Numbered from the stretch's first letter, positions 17,594 to 26,595 are shown. The stretch is 45,611 bases of DNA from Chloroflexi bacterium 44-23 (GCA_001899005.1 MKUW01000017.1:1-45611), one strand, 5' to 3'. Notes: generated by a model from the sequence alone, not told the origin. Numbers and translations are program-made.

Positions 17594-17606
17594 GATGTCA
17601 GACATC
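17594..17606. promoter_or_regulatory. GntR-type operator-like site 2 (perfect palindrome)
   Basis: GATGTCAGACATC is a perfect 13-base palindrome (GATGTC-A-GACATC), followed by TATCG as in site 1. It lies about 20 bases downstream of the predicted DegT transcription start, a roadblock position. HutC/GntR regulators bind such short GT..AC palindromes. Confidence 0.6.
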
Positions 17607-17633
17607 TATCGTCGGAAGTGATGTCTAATTGGC

Positions 17634-17662
17634 AGTATAGCATCAGCAAAAAGGTTTGTCAA
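17634..17662 (-). promoter_or_regulatory. Sigma-70-like promoter for DegT/VOC
   Basis: Reading the minus strand, TTGACA (17662-17657) and TATACT (17639-17634) are separated by 17 bases. The transcript should start near 17627 and has a leader of about 190 bases that contains operator-like sites 1 and 2. Confidence 0.7.
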
Positions 17663-17736
17663 GCCATTATCCTGTTCATTATTTGATTGATTTGTACAAT
17701 ATTCTGGACTTTTTATGAGCAAAATCAATTTTCTTA

Positions 17737-17764
17737 TTGACAATTCCAGAAAAATCGCTATTAT
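17737..17764 (+). promoter_or_regulatory. Sigma-70-like promoter for the GntR catabolic operon
   Basis: TTGACA (17737-17742) and TATTAT (17759-17764), spacing 16. The expected start is near 17771, immediately ahead of operator-like site 3, so the regulator can repress itself and everything read through from it. Confidence 0.7.
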
Positions 17765-17775
17765 TGTATTGAGCG

Positions 17776-17790
17776 ATGTCATACATTAGG
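17776..17790. promoter_or_regulatory. GntR-type operator-like site 3
   Basis: ATGTCATACATTAGG; ATGT-CAT-ACAT is a palindrome and matches site 1 over GTCATACAT. It lies between the promoter and the GntR start codon at 17801. Confidence 0.55.
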
Positions 17791-17800
17791 GTCAAAAGCC

Positions 17801-18595
17801 ATGGATAATCCACTCAAATCCCAACCATATGTTCCAATCAATGGAGACGACTACGATAATTCCTCCCTCGCACAACGGGTGGCTGAACAATTACGCAACT
17901 TGATTATGGAGGGGACACTCGCCCCGGATTCCCAGCTCCCTAACGAACCGGATCTCTCCACTTTTTTAAGGGTCAGTCGCAGCACGGTCAGGTCTGGTCT
18001 TACTATCTTGGAACAAGCCGGGTTCATTCAGCGTCGTTGGGGGGTCGGCACGTTTATCTCTAAGAATCCTCCCACCTACAACAATCTAAATATCAATTCT
18101 GGCGTGACTCAGCTCATTCGTTCCTCTGGTGCCGAACCTGGCTTTGTGGAGTTCCTAATTTCAGCGCGTCCTGCCAGCGAACACATCGCCGGCCGTCTCT
18201 CTTTGGAACCGGGTGATGAGGTTGTAGCCCTGGAACGCGTGCGAACGGCAAATGACCGCAGAGTCGTCTTCAGCCTCGACTATATTCCCAAGGCATTGTT
18301 TCGTGATCAGGGGGCTGAAATTCCTCTCACTGAAGTTGAGAACTATCTTGTCGAACACCAATCCATGTACACATTTTTCCGTGAACGCCTCGGCATGGAG
18401 ATCCACCACGGCATCGCCCGCATTCGCCCATTAGCGGCCGAAGCCTATATGGCAGAGAAACTTGCAATCCCCTACGGCAGCAGCATTCTGAACATCGAAC
18501 AGGTCGATATTGGAAATGATGGTGAACCTTTGGCTCTTTCAGATGAGTATTACGTAGCCGATGCATTTACTTTCTACAGTTATCGCTCTAACTAA
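17801..18595 (+). CDS. GntR/HutC family transcriptional regulator with UTRA domain
   Basis: A 264-residue regulator. An N-terminal winged helix (about 22-90) contains LAQRVAEQLRNLIMEGTLAP, LPNEPDLSTFLRVSRSTVRS and the wing GFIQRRWGVGTFI. The C-terminal 165 residues fit a UTRA effector domain (PGDEVVALERVRTANDRRVV, YTFFRERLGMEIHHGIARIR, EQVDIGNDGEPLALSDEYY). Such regulators sense a sugar or sugar phosphate and release DNA. It is the first gene of the rightward catabolic operon, 43 bases before the SDR gene, and three palindromic sites sit in its promoter region. Autorepression and control of DegT/VOC are inferred from that layout. Confidence 0.9.
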   Translation: MDNPLKSQPYVPINGDDYDNSSLAQRVAEQLRNLIMEGTLAPDSQLPNEPDLSTFLRVSRSTVRSGLTILEQAGFIQRRWGVGTFISKNPPTYNNLNINSGVTQLIRSSGAEPGFVEFLISARPASEHIAGRLSLEPGDEVVALERVRTANDRRVVFSLDYIPKALFRDQGAEIPLTEVENYLVEHQSMYTFFRERLGMEIHHGIARIRPLAAEAYMAEKLAIPYGSSILNIEQVDIGNDGEPLALSDEYYVADAFTFYSYRSN

Positions 18596-18638
18596 AAACA
18601 GGAAAAAATCTGAAACATTATAGGAGAAAAATCGAATC

Positions 18639-19472
18639 ATGACTGACGAACCAAATATCCATCCACGTAAAGATTTGCAAGATCGGGTAGCCCTGATCAC
18701 AGGAGCTGCTTCAGGTATCGGATTGGCCATCTCTAAGAGACTTGTCCAGGAGGGAGCAAAAGTCGCCCTTTGGGATTTTAACGTTGACAACTTAAATAAA
18801 GCAAAGCAATCGTTATCCCAAATCACCGATGAGGAGCGCATTCTCCCGGTTCGCTGTGATATCACGAAGGAAGACGATGTAGTTGCCGCGATGAAATCGA
18901 CAGTGGATTATTTTGGCAAACTTAATATCGCCGTGAATAACGCCGGTGTCTCGGTCAGTGTACCGTCCGATGAATGCACTCTGGAGCAATGGAACTGGGT
19001 AATGAACGTAAATTGCACCGGCAGCTTCCTGGTTTCACGTGAGGCTATCAAGGTTTTTAAAACCCAGGCGGATGGCGGAGTATTGGTATTCAATAATAGT
19101 GACAACTCGCTAAAACCAAGCAAGCACTTTTTAGCTTATAACGCCTCGAAAGCGGCCGTTCTTCACATGGCACGTACAATAGCAAATGAATTTGGGCCTT
19201 ATAAGATCCGAGCCAATAGCGTTCTCCCAGGAGCAGTCTTCGGGGGCAGCAAGATGTGGACGCAAGAGCTGCGAGAGGCACGTGCCAGTATTCACGGCTT
19301 TCACCCGGATAAATTGGAAGAGGAATACAAAAAGAATAACGCGATGGGTGTCATTATTGACCCAAGTGAAATAGCAGAATTGGTTGTATTTCTCGCCAGC
19401 GACCGCTCCGGAAAGATGACCGGTAACGCGTTAGTTATCGATGGAGGCGGTGTAGGCGGTTTTGTACGCTAA
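18639..19472 (+). CDS. SDR family oxidoreductase
   Basis: A 277-residue classical short-chain dehydrogenase. The NAD(P) motif TGAASGIG is at 21-28, NNAG at 100-103, and the catalytic set Ser154, Tyr167, Lys171 (YNASK). The C-terminal DRSGKMTGNALVIDGGGVGG is the usual family ending. Asp46 after the second strand (LWDFN) favours NAD over NADP. In this operon it most likely oxidises a polyol or sugar hydroxyl to a ketone, for example an alditol to a ketopentose; the substrate is inferred from neighbours only. A ribosome site AGGAGA lies upstream. Confidence 0.9.
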   Translation: MTDEPNIHPRKDLQDRVALITGAASGIGLAISKRLVQEGAKVALWDFNVDNLNKAKQSLSQITDEERILPVRCDITKEDDVVAAMKSTVDYFGKLNIAVNNAGVSVSVPSDECTLEQWNWVMNVNCTGSFLVSREAIKVFKTQADGGVLVFNNSDNSLKPSKHFLAYNASKAAVLHMARTIANEFGPYKIRANSVLPGAVFGGSKMWTQELREARASIHGFHPDKLEEEYKKNNAMGVIIDPSEIAELVVFLASDRSGKMTGNALVIDGGGVGGFVR

Positions 19473-19533
19473 TTTTTTGTTTGATTTTCAATACACTCAC
19501 CAACATGGATAAAACTGGAAAGGAAGAACATAA

Positions 19534-20181
19534 ATGATGTTAAATGAACTCCGGCAAGAAGTGTATGAATCACTGATGGAACTACCGAAGAACCACCTTG
19601 TCACCATGCATAGTGGGACAGTGAGCGGGCGCGACCCCCAATCCGGCTTGATCGTGATAAAACCGACTGGGTTCCGCTATGACAAACTTACACCGGCTGA
19701 TTTGATTGTAATGGACATCGATGGGAAATGTATTGAGGGCGACCTGAGACCATCTAGCGATACTGAAACACATCTTTATATGTACAAGCACCGTGCGGAC
19801 ATCCATGGTATTGTTCACACCCATTCACCTTTTGCCAGCATTTTTGCTGTATTGGGCCGGCCAATCCCACCCGTTATGACTTCTGCAGCATTGTTGGGTG
19901 GCGAGATTCCGATTGGCGGTTATGCGCCGGTTGGTGGTGAAGATATTGGTTCTGAGATCATGGCCAAGCTCGGGTCCTGCTCTGCCATTGTCATGCAGAA
20001 CCATGGTGTGTATACGTTCGGGACAACAGTCTGGAAGGCAACTGTCGCTGCCGTTGAGGTGGAAGATGTGGCCAAGATCGCGCATTATGCCATGCTGCAT
20101 GGGAATCCGATTGTTCTTACGCCGGAACAGGTAAAGGAATTTCAGGAAATCTATGCCAACTCTTACGGGCAAAAAGAATAG
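19534..20181 (+). CDS. AraD-like L-ribulose-5-phosphate 4-epimerase / class II aldolase
   Basis: A 215-residue class II aldolase-fold protein that follows AraD closely: it opens LRQEVYESLMELPKNHLVT, then VIKPTGFRYDKLTP, PSSDTETHLYMYK (Asp76), HTH at 95-97 as zinc ligands, NHG with His157 as third ligand, and a C-terminal SYGQ placing Tyr211 where AraD has its catalytic Tyr229. The AraD segment carrying catalytic Asp120 (HADYFYG) is replaced by TSAALLGGE, and about 16 residues are missing there. It may therefore be a 4-epimerase with changed chemistry or a fuculose-type aldolase. It lies between the SDR and a UlaE-type 3-epimerase, which supports a ketopentose-phosphate substrate. Confidence 0.75.
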   Translation: MMLNELRQEVYESLMELPKNHLVTMHSGTVSGRDPQSGLIVIKPTGFRYDKLTPADLIVMDIDGKCIEGDLRPSSDTETHLYMYKHRADIHGIVHTHSPFASIFAVLGRPIPPVMTSAALLGGEIPIGGYAPVGGEDIGSEIMAKLGSCSAIVMQNHGVYTFGTTVWKATVAAVEVEDVAKIAHYAMLHGNPIVLTPEQVKEFQEIYANSYGQKE

Positions 20182-20284
20182 TGGTTAAAAAAGTTGATGC
20201 TAAAAACTCAAGTTGATTAAAACCAGATATTAAGCAATATAAGTATTTATCATCCCTACCGTTTTAAAGGACAAATCGAATCGC

Positions 20285-21139
20285 ATGCAGAATTTTGATA
20301 CAAACCCGCTGGGCATATATGAAAAAGCACTTCCTGCCAGCCTGTCCTGGAGTGAACGATTGTGCCAGGCAGCAAAGGCCGGGTTTGATTTTGTTGAGAT
20401 GTCCATTGATGTTACTGATGAGCGGCTGGCGCGCCTGGAATGGACCTCGTCTGAACGACTGGCTCTGCGTCATACAATTGAGGATTGCGGTGTGCCGATC
20501 CTGACAATGGGCATCAGCGGTCATCGCAAGTTTCCCTTGGGCAGCTCCTCACCAGATACACGTAAAAGAGGTCTGGAAATCCTTGAACAGGCGATCCGGC
20601 TGGCATCCGATCTGGGCATTCGTATTATTCAATTGATGGGCTATGACGTTTATAGTGAAAGCAGCAATACCACCACACAAGCACGATTTCTCGAAGGCCT
20701 ATTTCAGGGTGTTGGCTTGGCCAGCGCTGCAGGTGTCATGCTGGCACTGGAAAATGTGGATGTCGAGACGGTCAATTCAATTGACAAGGCTCTTCGCTTC
20801 GTACGGGAAGTGAATTCACCCTGGCTAAATGTCTATCCGGATATGGGCAATCTGGTTGCTGCCGGGTACGATCCGGTCGAACAGCTTAAACTGGCTAAAG
20901 AATACCTTGTGGGAGTCCACGTGAAGGACGCTCTCCCCGGCGAGGTGCGCGGGGTGATGTTTGAGAAGGGAACTGTCCCGTTTGACGATGTTTTCCAAAC
21001 TTTGGCCGAGCTGGATTTTTCCGGGCCAATGGTGGTCGAAATGTGGGCTGACATGGATCCCACCGGAAATCCGTTAAAGGCAGTCACTGAAGCACGCCAG
21101 CTTGTCCACCGTCTGCTGCAAGAACACCGCATTGATTGA
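20285..21139 (+). CDS. ulaE: L-ribulose/L-xylulose-5-phosphate 3-epimerase (UlaE/SgbU family)
   Basis: A 284-residue TIM-barrel epimerase with strong resemblance to E. coli UlaE: LGIYEKALPASLSWSERL, GFDFVEMSIDVTDERLARL, HRKFPLGS, RIIQLMGYDVY and YPDMGNL. Metal and catalytic positions are kept: Glu156 (LALENVD), Asp186, His212 (VGVHVKD) and Glu252 (VVEMW). UlaE interconverts L-xylulose 5-phosphate and L-ribulose 5-phosphate; with an AraD-like enzyme this leads to D-xylulose 5-phosphate. It follows the AraD-like gene by 103 bases. Its presence is the strongest clue that the operon handles an L-ketopentose phosphate. Confidence 0.88.
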   Translation: MQNFDTNPLGIYEKALPASLSWSERLCQAAKAGFDFVEMSIDVTDERLARLEWTSSERLALRHTIEDCGVPILTMGISGHRKFPLGSSSPDTRKRGLEILEQAIRLASDLGIRIIQLMGYDVYSESSNTTTQARFLEGLFQGVGLASAAGVMLALENVDVETVNSIDKALRFVREVNSPWLNVYPDMGNLVAAGYDPVEQLKLAKEYLVGVHVKDALPGEVRGVMFEKGTVPFDDVFQTLAELDFSGPMVVEMWADMDPTGNPLKAVTEARQLVHRLLQEHRID

Positions 21140-21277
21140 TTTGAAAGAATATTAATTTTAGAAACTCTTTATTTATAAACATAGTTTTTACATTAGAACT
21201 GGAGGCATTCATAACAAAATTCCGCCGAAAACGTAATTATTCACCATAAACATCTAGATTATTTTGGAGGTCTACTC

Positions 21278-22024
21278 ATGGAAAAAAAACTTACAATACT
21301 ATGTGCATCGGCACACCCGGATGATATCGAGCTTCAATGTGCAGGCACCCTGATCCGCTACGTCAAAGAAGGTCACAAAGTTTACATGGCCGTTGCCGCT
21401 ACCGGCAATGTTGGCTCCAAGATTCATACCGGCCCGGAGATCGAAGCCATTCGTGCAAAGGAAGCACAAAGAGGAGCTGATATAATTGGCGCAGAGTTGA
21501 TCATGTTGGATTTTAAAGACGGCGAAGTCTGGTTGGATAATCCCACATGGAAAACCTATGTGGATTTGATTCGCCGTACAAACCCGGATGTAATTCTTAC
21601 CCACGAACGGGATGACTACGTTCATGATCACTCCAATGTCGGCGAGAATGTTTACAGGGCTGCCATCTGGGCCAGCACAGCCAATATCCCTGACACCAAA
21701 TACGAACCAATCAATCATATTCCAACCATTTTTTACTTTGAGCCGCTGGGCATGAGCCGCGTAGCTCCCGCCGATCACTATGTGGATATCACACAAGAAT
21801 ATGATCAGAAAATTGAGGCATTCAAGCAACACGAAAGTCAGCATGGCGATTTTCTTGAAAAGCAATTTGGCATCAAAGATTGGTTTGAATATGTAGAGGC
21901 GATGAATAAGTTGCGTGGCTTCCAGTGTGGATGTAAATATGCTGAAGCCTTCCGCGTCGTACAAACCTGGCCGAACCACAAGCCATATCGTCTTCTCCCC
22001 CCTGTCCAGTTCGCCAGCAGGTAA
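21278..22024 (+). CDS. PIG-L/LmbE family deacetylase
   Basis: A 248-residue zinc hydrolase. AHPDD (12-16) supplies His13 and Asp16, with general base Asp15; LTHERDDYVHDHSNVG (108-122) supplies the third ligand among His116/His118. The family removes N-acetyl groups from GlcNAc-type sugars and related amides. GGAGGT stands seven bases before the ATG. Its place in a pentose-type operon is unusual and, with the DegT gene, points to an N-acylated amino-sugar-like or amide-bearing substrate (inference). A decayed copy follows 24 bases downstream. Confidence 0.85.
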   Translation: MEKKLTILCASAHPDDIELQCAGTLIRYVKEGHKVYMAVAATGNVGSKIHTGPEIEAIRAKEAQRGADIIGAELIMLDFKDGEVWLDNPTWKTYVDLIRRTNPDVILTHERDDYVHDHSNVGENVYRAAIWASTANIPDTKYEPINHIPTIFYFEPLGMSRVAPADHYVDITQEYDQKIEAFKQHESQHGDFLEKQFGIKDWFEYVEAMNKLRGFQCGCKYAEAFRVVQTWPNHKPYRLLPPVQFASR

Positions 22025-22048
22025 TAAGCTATTGGAGCTTGATATTTC

Positions 22049-22396
22049 ATGTCTAAAAAGCTAACCGTTCTTACAGCCATAACCCATTCAGACCATCCGG
22101 AAGATTTTGGTGCATTGTTACCCATTAATCGCAAAAAAGGTGGTGATAAGGTTTATGTGACCATCGGCTGTAGCGGCTGCTCAGGTTCTGAGAACCATGC
22201 CGGCGCGGATGTTGAATCAACCCGAGCCGTTAAATCTCAACTCGGCGTCGATCCCCTTGACGCCGGGTTGAGTATAATAGACAGAAAATTTTTTGATGTC
22301 CGGCTTGCTAACACACCCAGGGAAATACATGTGACCCTCATCCATCGCACAAACCAGCAGAGAGTAATTGCCCTTAACAGAGGCGATTATGTTTAA
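22049..22396 (+). pseudogene. Decayed, truncated copy of the PIG-L deacetylase
   Basis: A 115-codon frame that aligns along its whole length with the first 115 residues of the intact neighbour: MSKKLTVL against MEKKLTIL, GDKVYVTIGCSGCSGSENHAG against GHKVYMAVAATGNVGSKIHTG, LIHRTNQQRVI against LIRRTNPDVIL, and a terminal DYV against DDYV. The zinc motif AHPDD is scrambled to HSDHPEDF, and the frame stops just before the HDH ligands. It is therefore a tandem duplication that has lost its catalytic residues and its C-terminal half. Residual expression as a small protein cannot be excluded. Confidence 0.75.
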
Positions 22397-22632
22397 GAAC
22401 ATGCGAATGGCAGTGAGCAGGAAAGCCGAATTATAATCCTGGCAAGTATTGCGAACATCTCGGGTAACAAGTATCCCCTTTTAATCAATTTTGACCCATA
22501 TTCCGTTCTGATATTACGGAGAACCCGTAAAATCCCACAAATGTAATTTAAATGCGCTGGCTGGCCTGCGCGTAACAATCCTATTTATTAAAACCCCAAT
22601 TTCTTTATTGAAAATCAACTCAGGAGGCGTGA

Positions 22633-24138
22633 GTGACCTTAAGCGAAAATATACTGGAACTTAGGAACATAAGTAAAACGTTTCCTGGCGTCGTTGCGCT
22701 TAAGAACGTAAGCATGGAGGTTCGAAATGGTGAAGTACATGCCTTGCTGGGGGAGAACGGGGCAGGTAAATCCACACTTATAAAGATATTGAGTGGGTAT
22801 CACCAACCTGATCCCGGCGGAGAAATGATTGTTGCCGGTAAGGCGGTAACATATAAATCTCCCAAGGATGCGATTGACGCTTCCATTCACACAATTTATC
22901 AGGAATTAACGCTCTGCCCGGATATGACAGTGGCAGAAAACATCGTCCTGGACAAGCAAAGCCAATTTAAAGGCTTTTTACAAAGAAAAAATGAATATAC
23001 TGCCATTGCTGCCAAAGCATTAAAAGACCTGGGCCAAAATGAAATTAACCCAAACTGGAAAGTACGGGATCTTTCAATTGCGCAGCAGCAGGTTGTAGAG
23101 ATCGCAAAAGCTATCACGTCCAATGCAAAAATCGTCTTGATGGATGAACCCACATCCTCCATATCTCAAAATGATGCGGACAAGCTTATGGATATTATCC
23201 GCGGCTTAAAAGCGCATGGAGTTGCAGTCATCTACATATCTCACAGGCTGCACGAAATTGGCGGCATCGCGGATCGAATCACCGTGCTTCGGGATGGCGT
23301 TCTGGTAAGTACGGTAAACAACTCAGATGTCACCGAAAATGACTTAATTACAATGATGGTTGGACGCGAATTAACCAATGTATATCCCAAGAGGGATGTT
23401 CCAATTGGAGATGTGGTTTTAAAAGTTGAGAACCTGGCCAGTGGTGAAATATTAAGCGGGATCTCCTTCGAAGTCCATAAGGGCGAGATCTTTGGTATCG
23501 GCGGCCTGGTGGGTTCAAGGCGGACCGAGTTGCTGGAAGCACTTTTTGGAATGCGCCCTATAACGGAAGGAAAAATCTTCCTGAATGCCGAGGAATTTAA
23601 TCCCGAGAACCCGCGTCAGGCGATCAAGCACAAAATGGCATTTGTCACCGAAGATAGAAAAAAGTCGGGACTGGTGCTATGCCTGCCGGTTCACGAGAAC
23701 ATCAACATGCTCAATGCACAAAAACCGACATTCTTGGGTTACTTGAATTGGTCCAAGCTTAAAGAATCTGCAAATCGTCACCAGAAATCTCTCAACATCC
23801 GGATTAGTAGAATCGAGCAAGTAGTCAGTTCGCTTTCGGGTGGGAATCAGCAAAAGGTAGCGCTTGCCAAATGGTTGGATTTCTCTCCGGATGTGATCAT
23901 CTTTGATGAGCCGACACGCGGCATTGATATCGGCGCAAAAACCGAGATTTACACAATTATGGGTGATCTTGCCGCACGTGGCACTGCGATCGTGATGGTC
24001 TCATCTGAACTACCAGAACTTATTAGTGTGGCAGACAGAATCATGGTTATGCAAGAAGGCCATATGAAGGGCATCATCTCAAAGGAAGATAGTACCCAAG
24101 AACGAGTGATAAGCCTGGCTACTCAAAAAACCCCATAG
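22633..24138 (+). CDS. Sugar ABC importer ATP-binding protein (RbsA-like, two NBDs)
   Basis: A 501-residue tandem ATPase. NBD1 has Walker A GENGAGKST, signature LSIAQQQVVEIAKA and Walker B IVLMDEPTSS. NBD2 has the degenerate GLVGSRRTELL typical of RbsA-type second halves, signature LSGGNQQKVALAKWL and VIIFDEPTRGID. The start is GTG at 22633, five bases after AGGAGG. It energises the permease and binding protein encoded next. The 236-base gap after the PIG-L remnant shows no clear promoter or terminator, so the operon may continue through it. Confidence 0.93.
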   Translation: MTLSENILELRNISKTFPGVVALKNVSMEVRNGEVHALLGENGAGKSTLIKILSGYHQPDPGGEMIVAGKAVTYKSPKDAIDASIHTIYQELTLCPDMTVAENIVLDKQSQFKGFLQRKNEYTAIAAKALKDLGQNEINPNWKVRDLSIAQQQVVEIAKAITSNAKIVLMDEPTSSISQNDADKLMDIIRGLKAHGVAVIYISHRLHEIGGIADRITVLRDGVLVSTVNNSDVTENDLITMMVGRELTNVYPKRDVPIGDVVLKVENLASGEILSGISFEVHKGEIFGIGGLVGSRRTELLEALFGMRPITEGKIFLNAEEFNPENPRQAIKHKMAFVTEDRKKSGLVLCLPVHENINMLNAQKPTFLGYLNWSKLKESANRHQKSLNIRISRIEQVVSSLSGGNQQKVALAKWLDFSPDVIIFDEPTRGIDIGAKTEIYTIMGDLAARGTAIVMVSSELPELISVADRIMVMQEGHMKGIISKEDSTQERVISLATQKTP

Positions 24139-24173
24139 CTGCTCTACAAAATAATTGGAGGAATTATAAATCG

Positions 24174-25154
24174 ATGCAAACACAAGCCAACCCTGTCCAG
24201 ACACCCAAAACCACTTTCATGAAATTAATCATCAAATATCGTACCATCATGATTTTACTCGTGCTGGTGGTCATATTTACCTCACTCAAACCGGTATTCA
24301 TTCACCCCTCAAACCTGCTCTCAATTATGAAAAATATGAGTTACGTGCTCATAGCGGGGTTGGGAATGACTTTCATCATCACACTGGGCGGCTTAGACCT
24401 TTCAGTAGGCTCGATTGCAGCTTTTGTAGGTGTTGGTTTCGCAATGCTTGTAAGGGGTGGCTTAATGCCTGCCATCCCGGCCGGGCTGCTTGTGATGTTA
24501 GCAGCCTTGTTCCTCGGTTTTTTTAATGGTTTCGTTTCTGTCAAAGGAAAGATCGAGCCATTCCTGGTGACTCTGGCTACAATGAATATTTTTAGAGGGC
24601 TTGCCCTCACGCTTACAACGGGCAGGCCGGTACCGATCGTGATACCCTACTTTGCAAACCTGTTCGGCAATGGGCGCGTCTTTGGGATCATACCCACACC
24701 AGTAATTATTTCAATGGTCGTATTTGCGGTTTCCTGGTTCCTTTTCACACATACAAAATTTGGTTTCTATGTACGCAGTATCGGAGGAAATCCGGAAGCA
24801 GCACGGGTTGCCGGAATTGACATAAGTTTGGTCAAGATCGCAGCTTACACGTTGAGTGGCTTATATGCTTTTATTTCCGGTTTGATACTGGCTGCACTGA
24901 TGAATTCCGGCCTCCCAGGTGCAGGAACCGATCTTGCGCTGGATAGTATCTCCGGCGTTATCCTTGGCGGAACAGCAATTTCTGGTGGGGTAGGTTCAAT
25001 TTGGGGAACTTTGGGAGGCTGCTTGATTATTGCAGCGCTTAACTCCGGTATGGCACTGTTAGGGGCTCAATTTCATGTGCAAATATTGGTTAAAGGACTT
25101 GTCATCATCCTGGCGGTTTTGATGGACAATGCGTTCAAATCCAGACAAAAATAA
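24174..25154 (+). CDS. Sugar ABC importer permease (RbsC-like)
   Basis: A 326-residue membrane protein of the ribose/xylose/autoinducer-2 permease family: GMTFIITLGGLDLSVGSIAAF near residue 65, the coupling segment FYVRSIGGNPEAARVAGI, and LDSISGVILGGTAISGGVGS near the C-terminus. It forms the channel with the RbsA-like ATPase 35 bases upstream. The substrate range follows the binding protein, not the permease. Confidence 0.93.
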   Translation: MQTQANPVQTPKTTFMKLIIKYRTIMILLVLVVIFTSLKPVFIHPSNLLSIMKNMSYVLIAGLGMTFIITLGGLDLSVGSIAAFVGVGFAMLVRGGLMPAIPAGLLVMLAALFLGFFNGFVSVKGKIEPFLVTLATMNIFRGLALTLTTGRPVPIVIPYFANLFGNGRVFGIIPTPVIISMVVFAVSWFLFTHTKFGFYVRSIGGNPEAARVAGIDISLVKIAAYTLSGLYAFISGLILAALMNSGLPGAGTDLALDSISGVILGGTAISGGVGSIWGTLGGCLIIAALNSGMALLGAQFHVQILVKGLVIILAVLMDNAFKSRQK

Positions 25155-25292
25155 CCGCGTTCCGCGAATGCTGCCGATAAAAGCAGGCGGAATATCAAAA
25201 GAAAGGAGGCAAAAACTTAATATTGTTCGTCTTTGTGTCGAGGGTTCTCGATCATCGAAACCAAATCCAAAAACAAAAATAGAGGAGATATA

Positions 25293-26579
25293 ATGAAACA
25301 AAATAAAGGAAATTCATTGAAGAAAATAGGTCGCCTTGCATCACTTCTGCTGATTTTGGCCCTGCTGGTCCCAGCATGTGCACCGGCTGCGACCCAAGCA
25401 CCCGCAGCACCAACGCAACCGGCTGCCCCGGTGGCAACCTCAGCTCCAGCAGAAGCTACCACGGCACCGGTTGAGGCAACCACGGCACCAGTTGTTGATG
25501 AACCTGCAGCTCCTGTGAATCCCAATGTACCCGATTTCACTTATGTGGGAGATCCAGGAACTGTTTATGACCTGAATGGCTGGTACGGGGATGTGGGAGT
25601 TGACGCCAATGTAACCATCAGATCTGCAGGCGCAGTTAAAGTTGCTGATGAGATGACGACACCAATGCCCAAAGCCAATGAAAAATACACCATCGGTTTT
25701 TCTGTTTACTACACGGTTGACGAAGTCGGTTCCATGATTTTGGAGACCATGAAAGCTGCCGCAAAAGATGCAGGTGTTGAACTCTTAGTCAATGATGCCA
25801 ATTACGACCAAAACGCTCAGAACCAGGCGATTGAACAATGGATCCTGCAAGGCGTGGACGGCGTTATCCTCGCTCCGTGTGATTTCACCGGCGTGAAGAC
25901 GGCCCTCGATGCGCTTGAGGCTGCCAATATCCCAGTCGTTGCATTGAATGCACCTCTGGCTGGTTCCGTAGATGCACTCGTTATTGGTGACACTGTCGAA
26001 CAAGGCACGGTCGCTGGCGAACTGCTTGAGAAAGCCTTGCTGGATACTGATAAAGGAATGGAAGGTTCAATCGTCTATCAGACGCTGCCCTTCGTTCACC
26101 CCAATGCCGCAACTCGCGCAAAGGGTTTTATCGATGTCTTCTCAAAGTACCCGAATATTAAAATCGTCGAATTAACCGGCATTTCACCTGAAGACCATTA
26201 CAAGGCTTTTGAAGGCGCTATGAAGGCTAATCCCGACATGATCGGCGCTTGGGGTCTCTACTCCTCAGCCACAATTGGTATGATGAATGCAATGCTTGCT
26301 GAAGGAAAGACTGACATACTATTATCATCTGTTGACCAAGATAAACCTATCCTAAAAGGTATCTATGATGGTGTCATCGTTGGTACTTCAGCTTACTCTT
26401 CCATTGCACCAGCAAACTGGTGTATGAGCGAGATGGTAAACTTGCTAAACGGTGCAGACATCCCGGGTGTTGTCTTCTATGCCACCATGGCAGTCACGAA
26501 GGACAACGTGGAAGAAGCATTTGCGCACTACTATCCCGGCAAGACCCTCAAAGATTACATGGAAGGCAAAGTCCAGTAG
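25293..26579 (+). CDS. Sugar ABC importer substrate-binding lipoprotein (RbsB-like)
   Basis: A 428-residue lipoprotein: signal to LLVPAC, an Ala/Pro/Thr-rich tether to about residue 75, then a periplasmic-binding-protein type 1 fold (KYTIGFSVYYTVDEVGSMIL, EQWILQGVDGVILAPCDFTG, IPVVALNAPL, ANPDMIGAWGLYSSATIGMM). GAGGAG sits upstream of the ATG at 25293; a longer open frame exists but lacks a signal peptide. Lipid anchoring of the binding protein suggests no freely diffusing periplasmic pool. A strong stem-loop follows the gene. Ligand: probably a monosaccharide or polyol matching the downstream enzymes. Confidence 0.92.
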   Translation: MKQNKGNSLKKIGRLASLLLILALLVPACAPAATQAPAAPTQPAAPVATSAPAEATTAPVEATTAPVVDEPAAPVNPNVPDFTYVGDPGTVYDLNGWYGDVGVDANVTIRSAGAVKVADEMTTPMPKANEKYTIGFSVYYTVDEVGSMILETMKAAAKDAGVELLVNDANYDQNAQNQAIEQWILQGVDGVILAPCDFTGVKTALDALEAANIPVVALNAPLAGSVDALVIGDTVEQGTVAGELLEKALLDTDKGMEGSIVYQTLPFVHPNAATRAKGFIDVFSKYPNIKIVELTGISPEDHYKAFEGAMKANPDMIGAWGLYSSATIGMMNAMLAEGKTDILLSSVDQDKPILKGIYDGVIVGTSAYSSIAPANWCMSEMVNLLNGADIPGVVFYATMAVTKDNVEEAFAHYYPGKTLKDYMEGKVQ

Positions 26580-26595
26580 TTTAATAAATATTTGA

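Larger units (their letters stand above)
17438..17800. promoter_or_regulatory. Divergent control region of the catabolic island
   Basis: 363 bases between DegT (leftward) and GntR (rightward). It contains one near-consensus promoter for each direction and three related palindromic sites (separate entries), arranged so that one repressor could control both units. There is no gene inside. Confidence 0.7.

Noticed and set aside
20285..21139. Full L-ascorbate (ula) pathway
   Set aside because: UlaE-type gene is present but no UlaG lactonase, UlaD decarboxylase or PTS genes; import is by an ABC system.
21299..21979. 226-codon minus-strand frame inside the PIG-L gene
   Set aside because: Antisense shadow of a well-supported enzyme gene.
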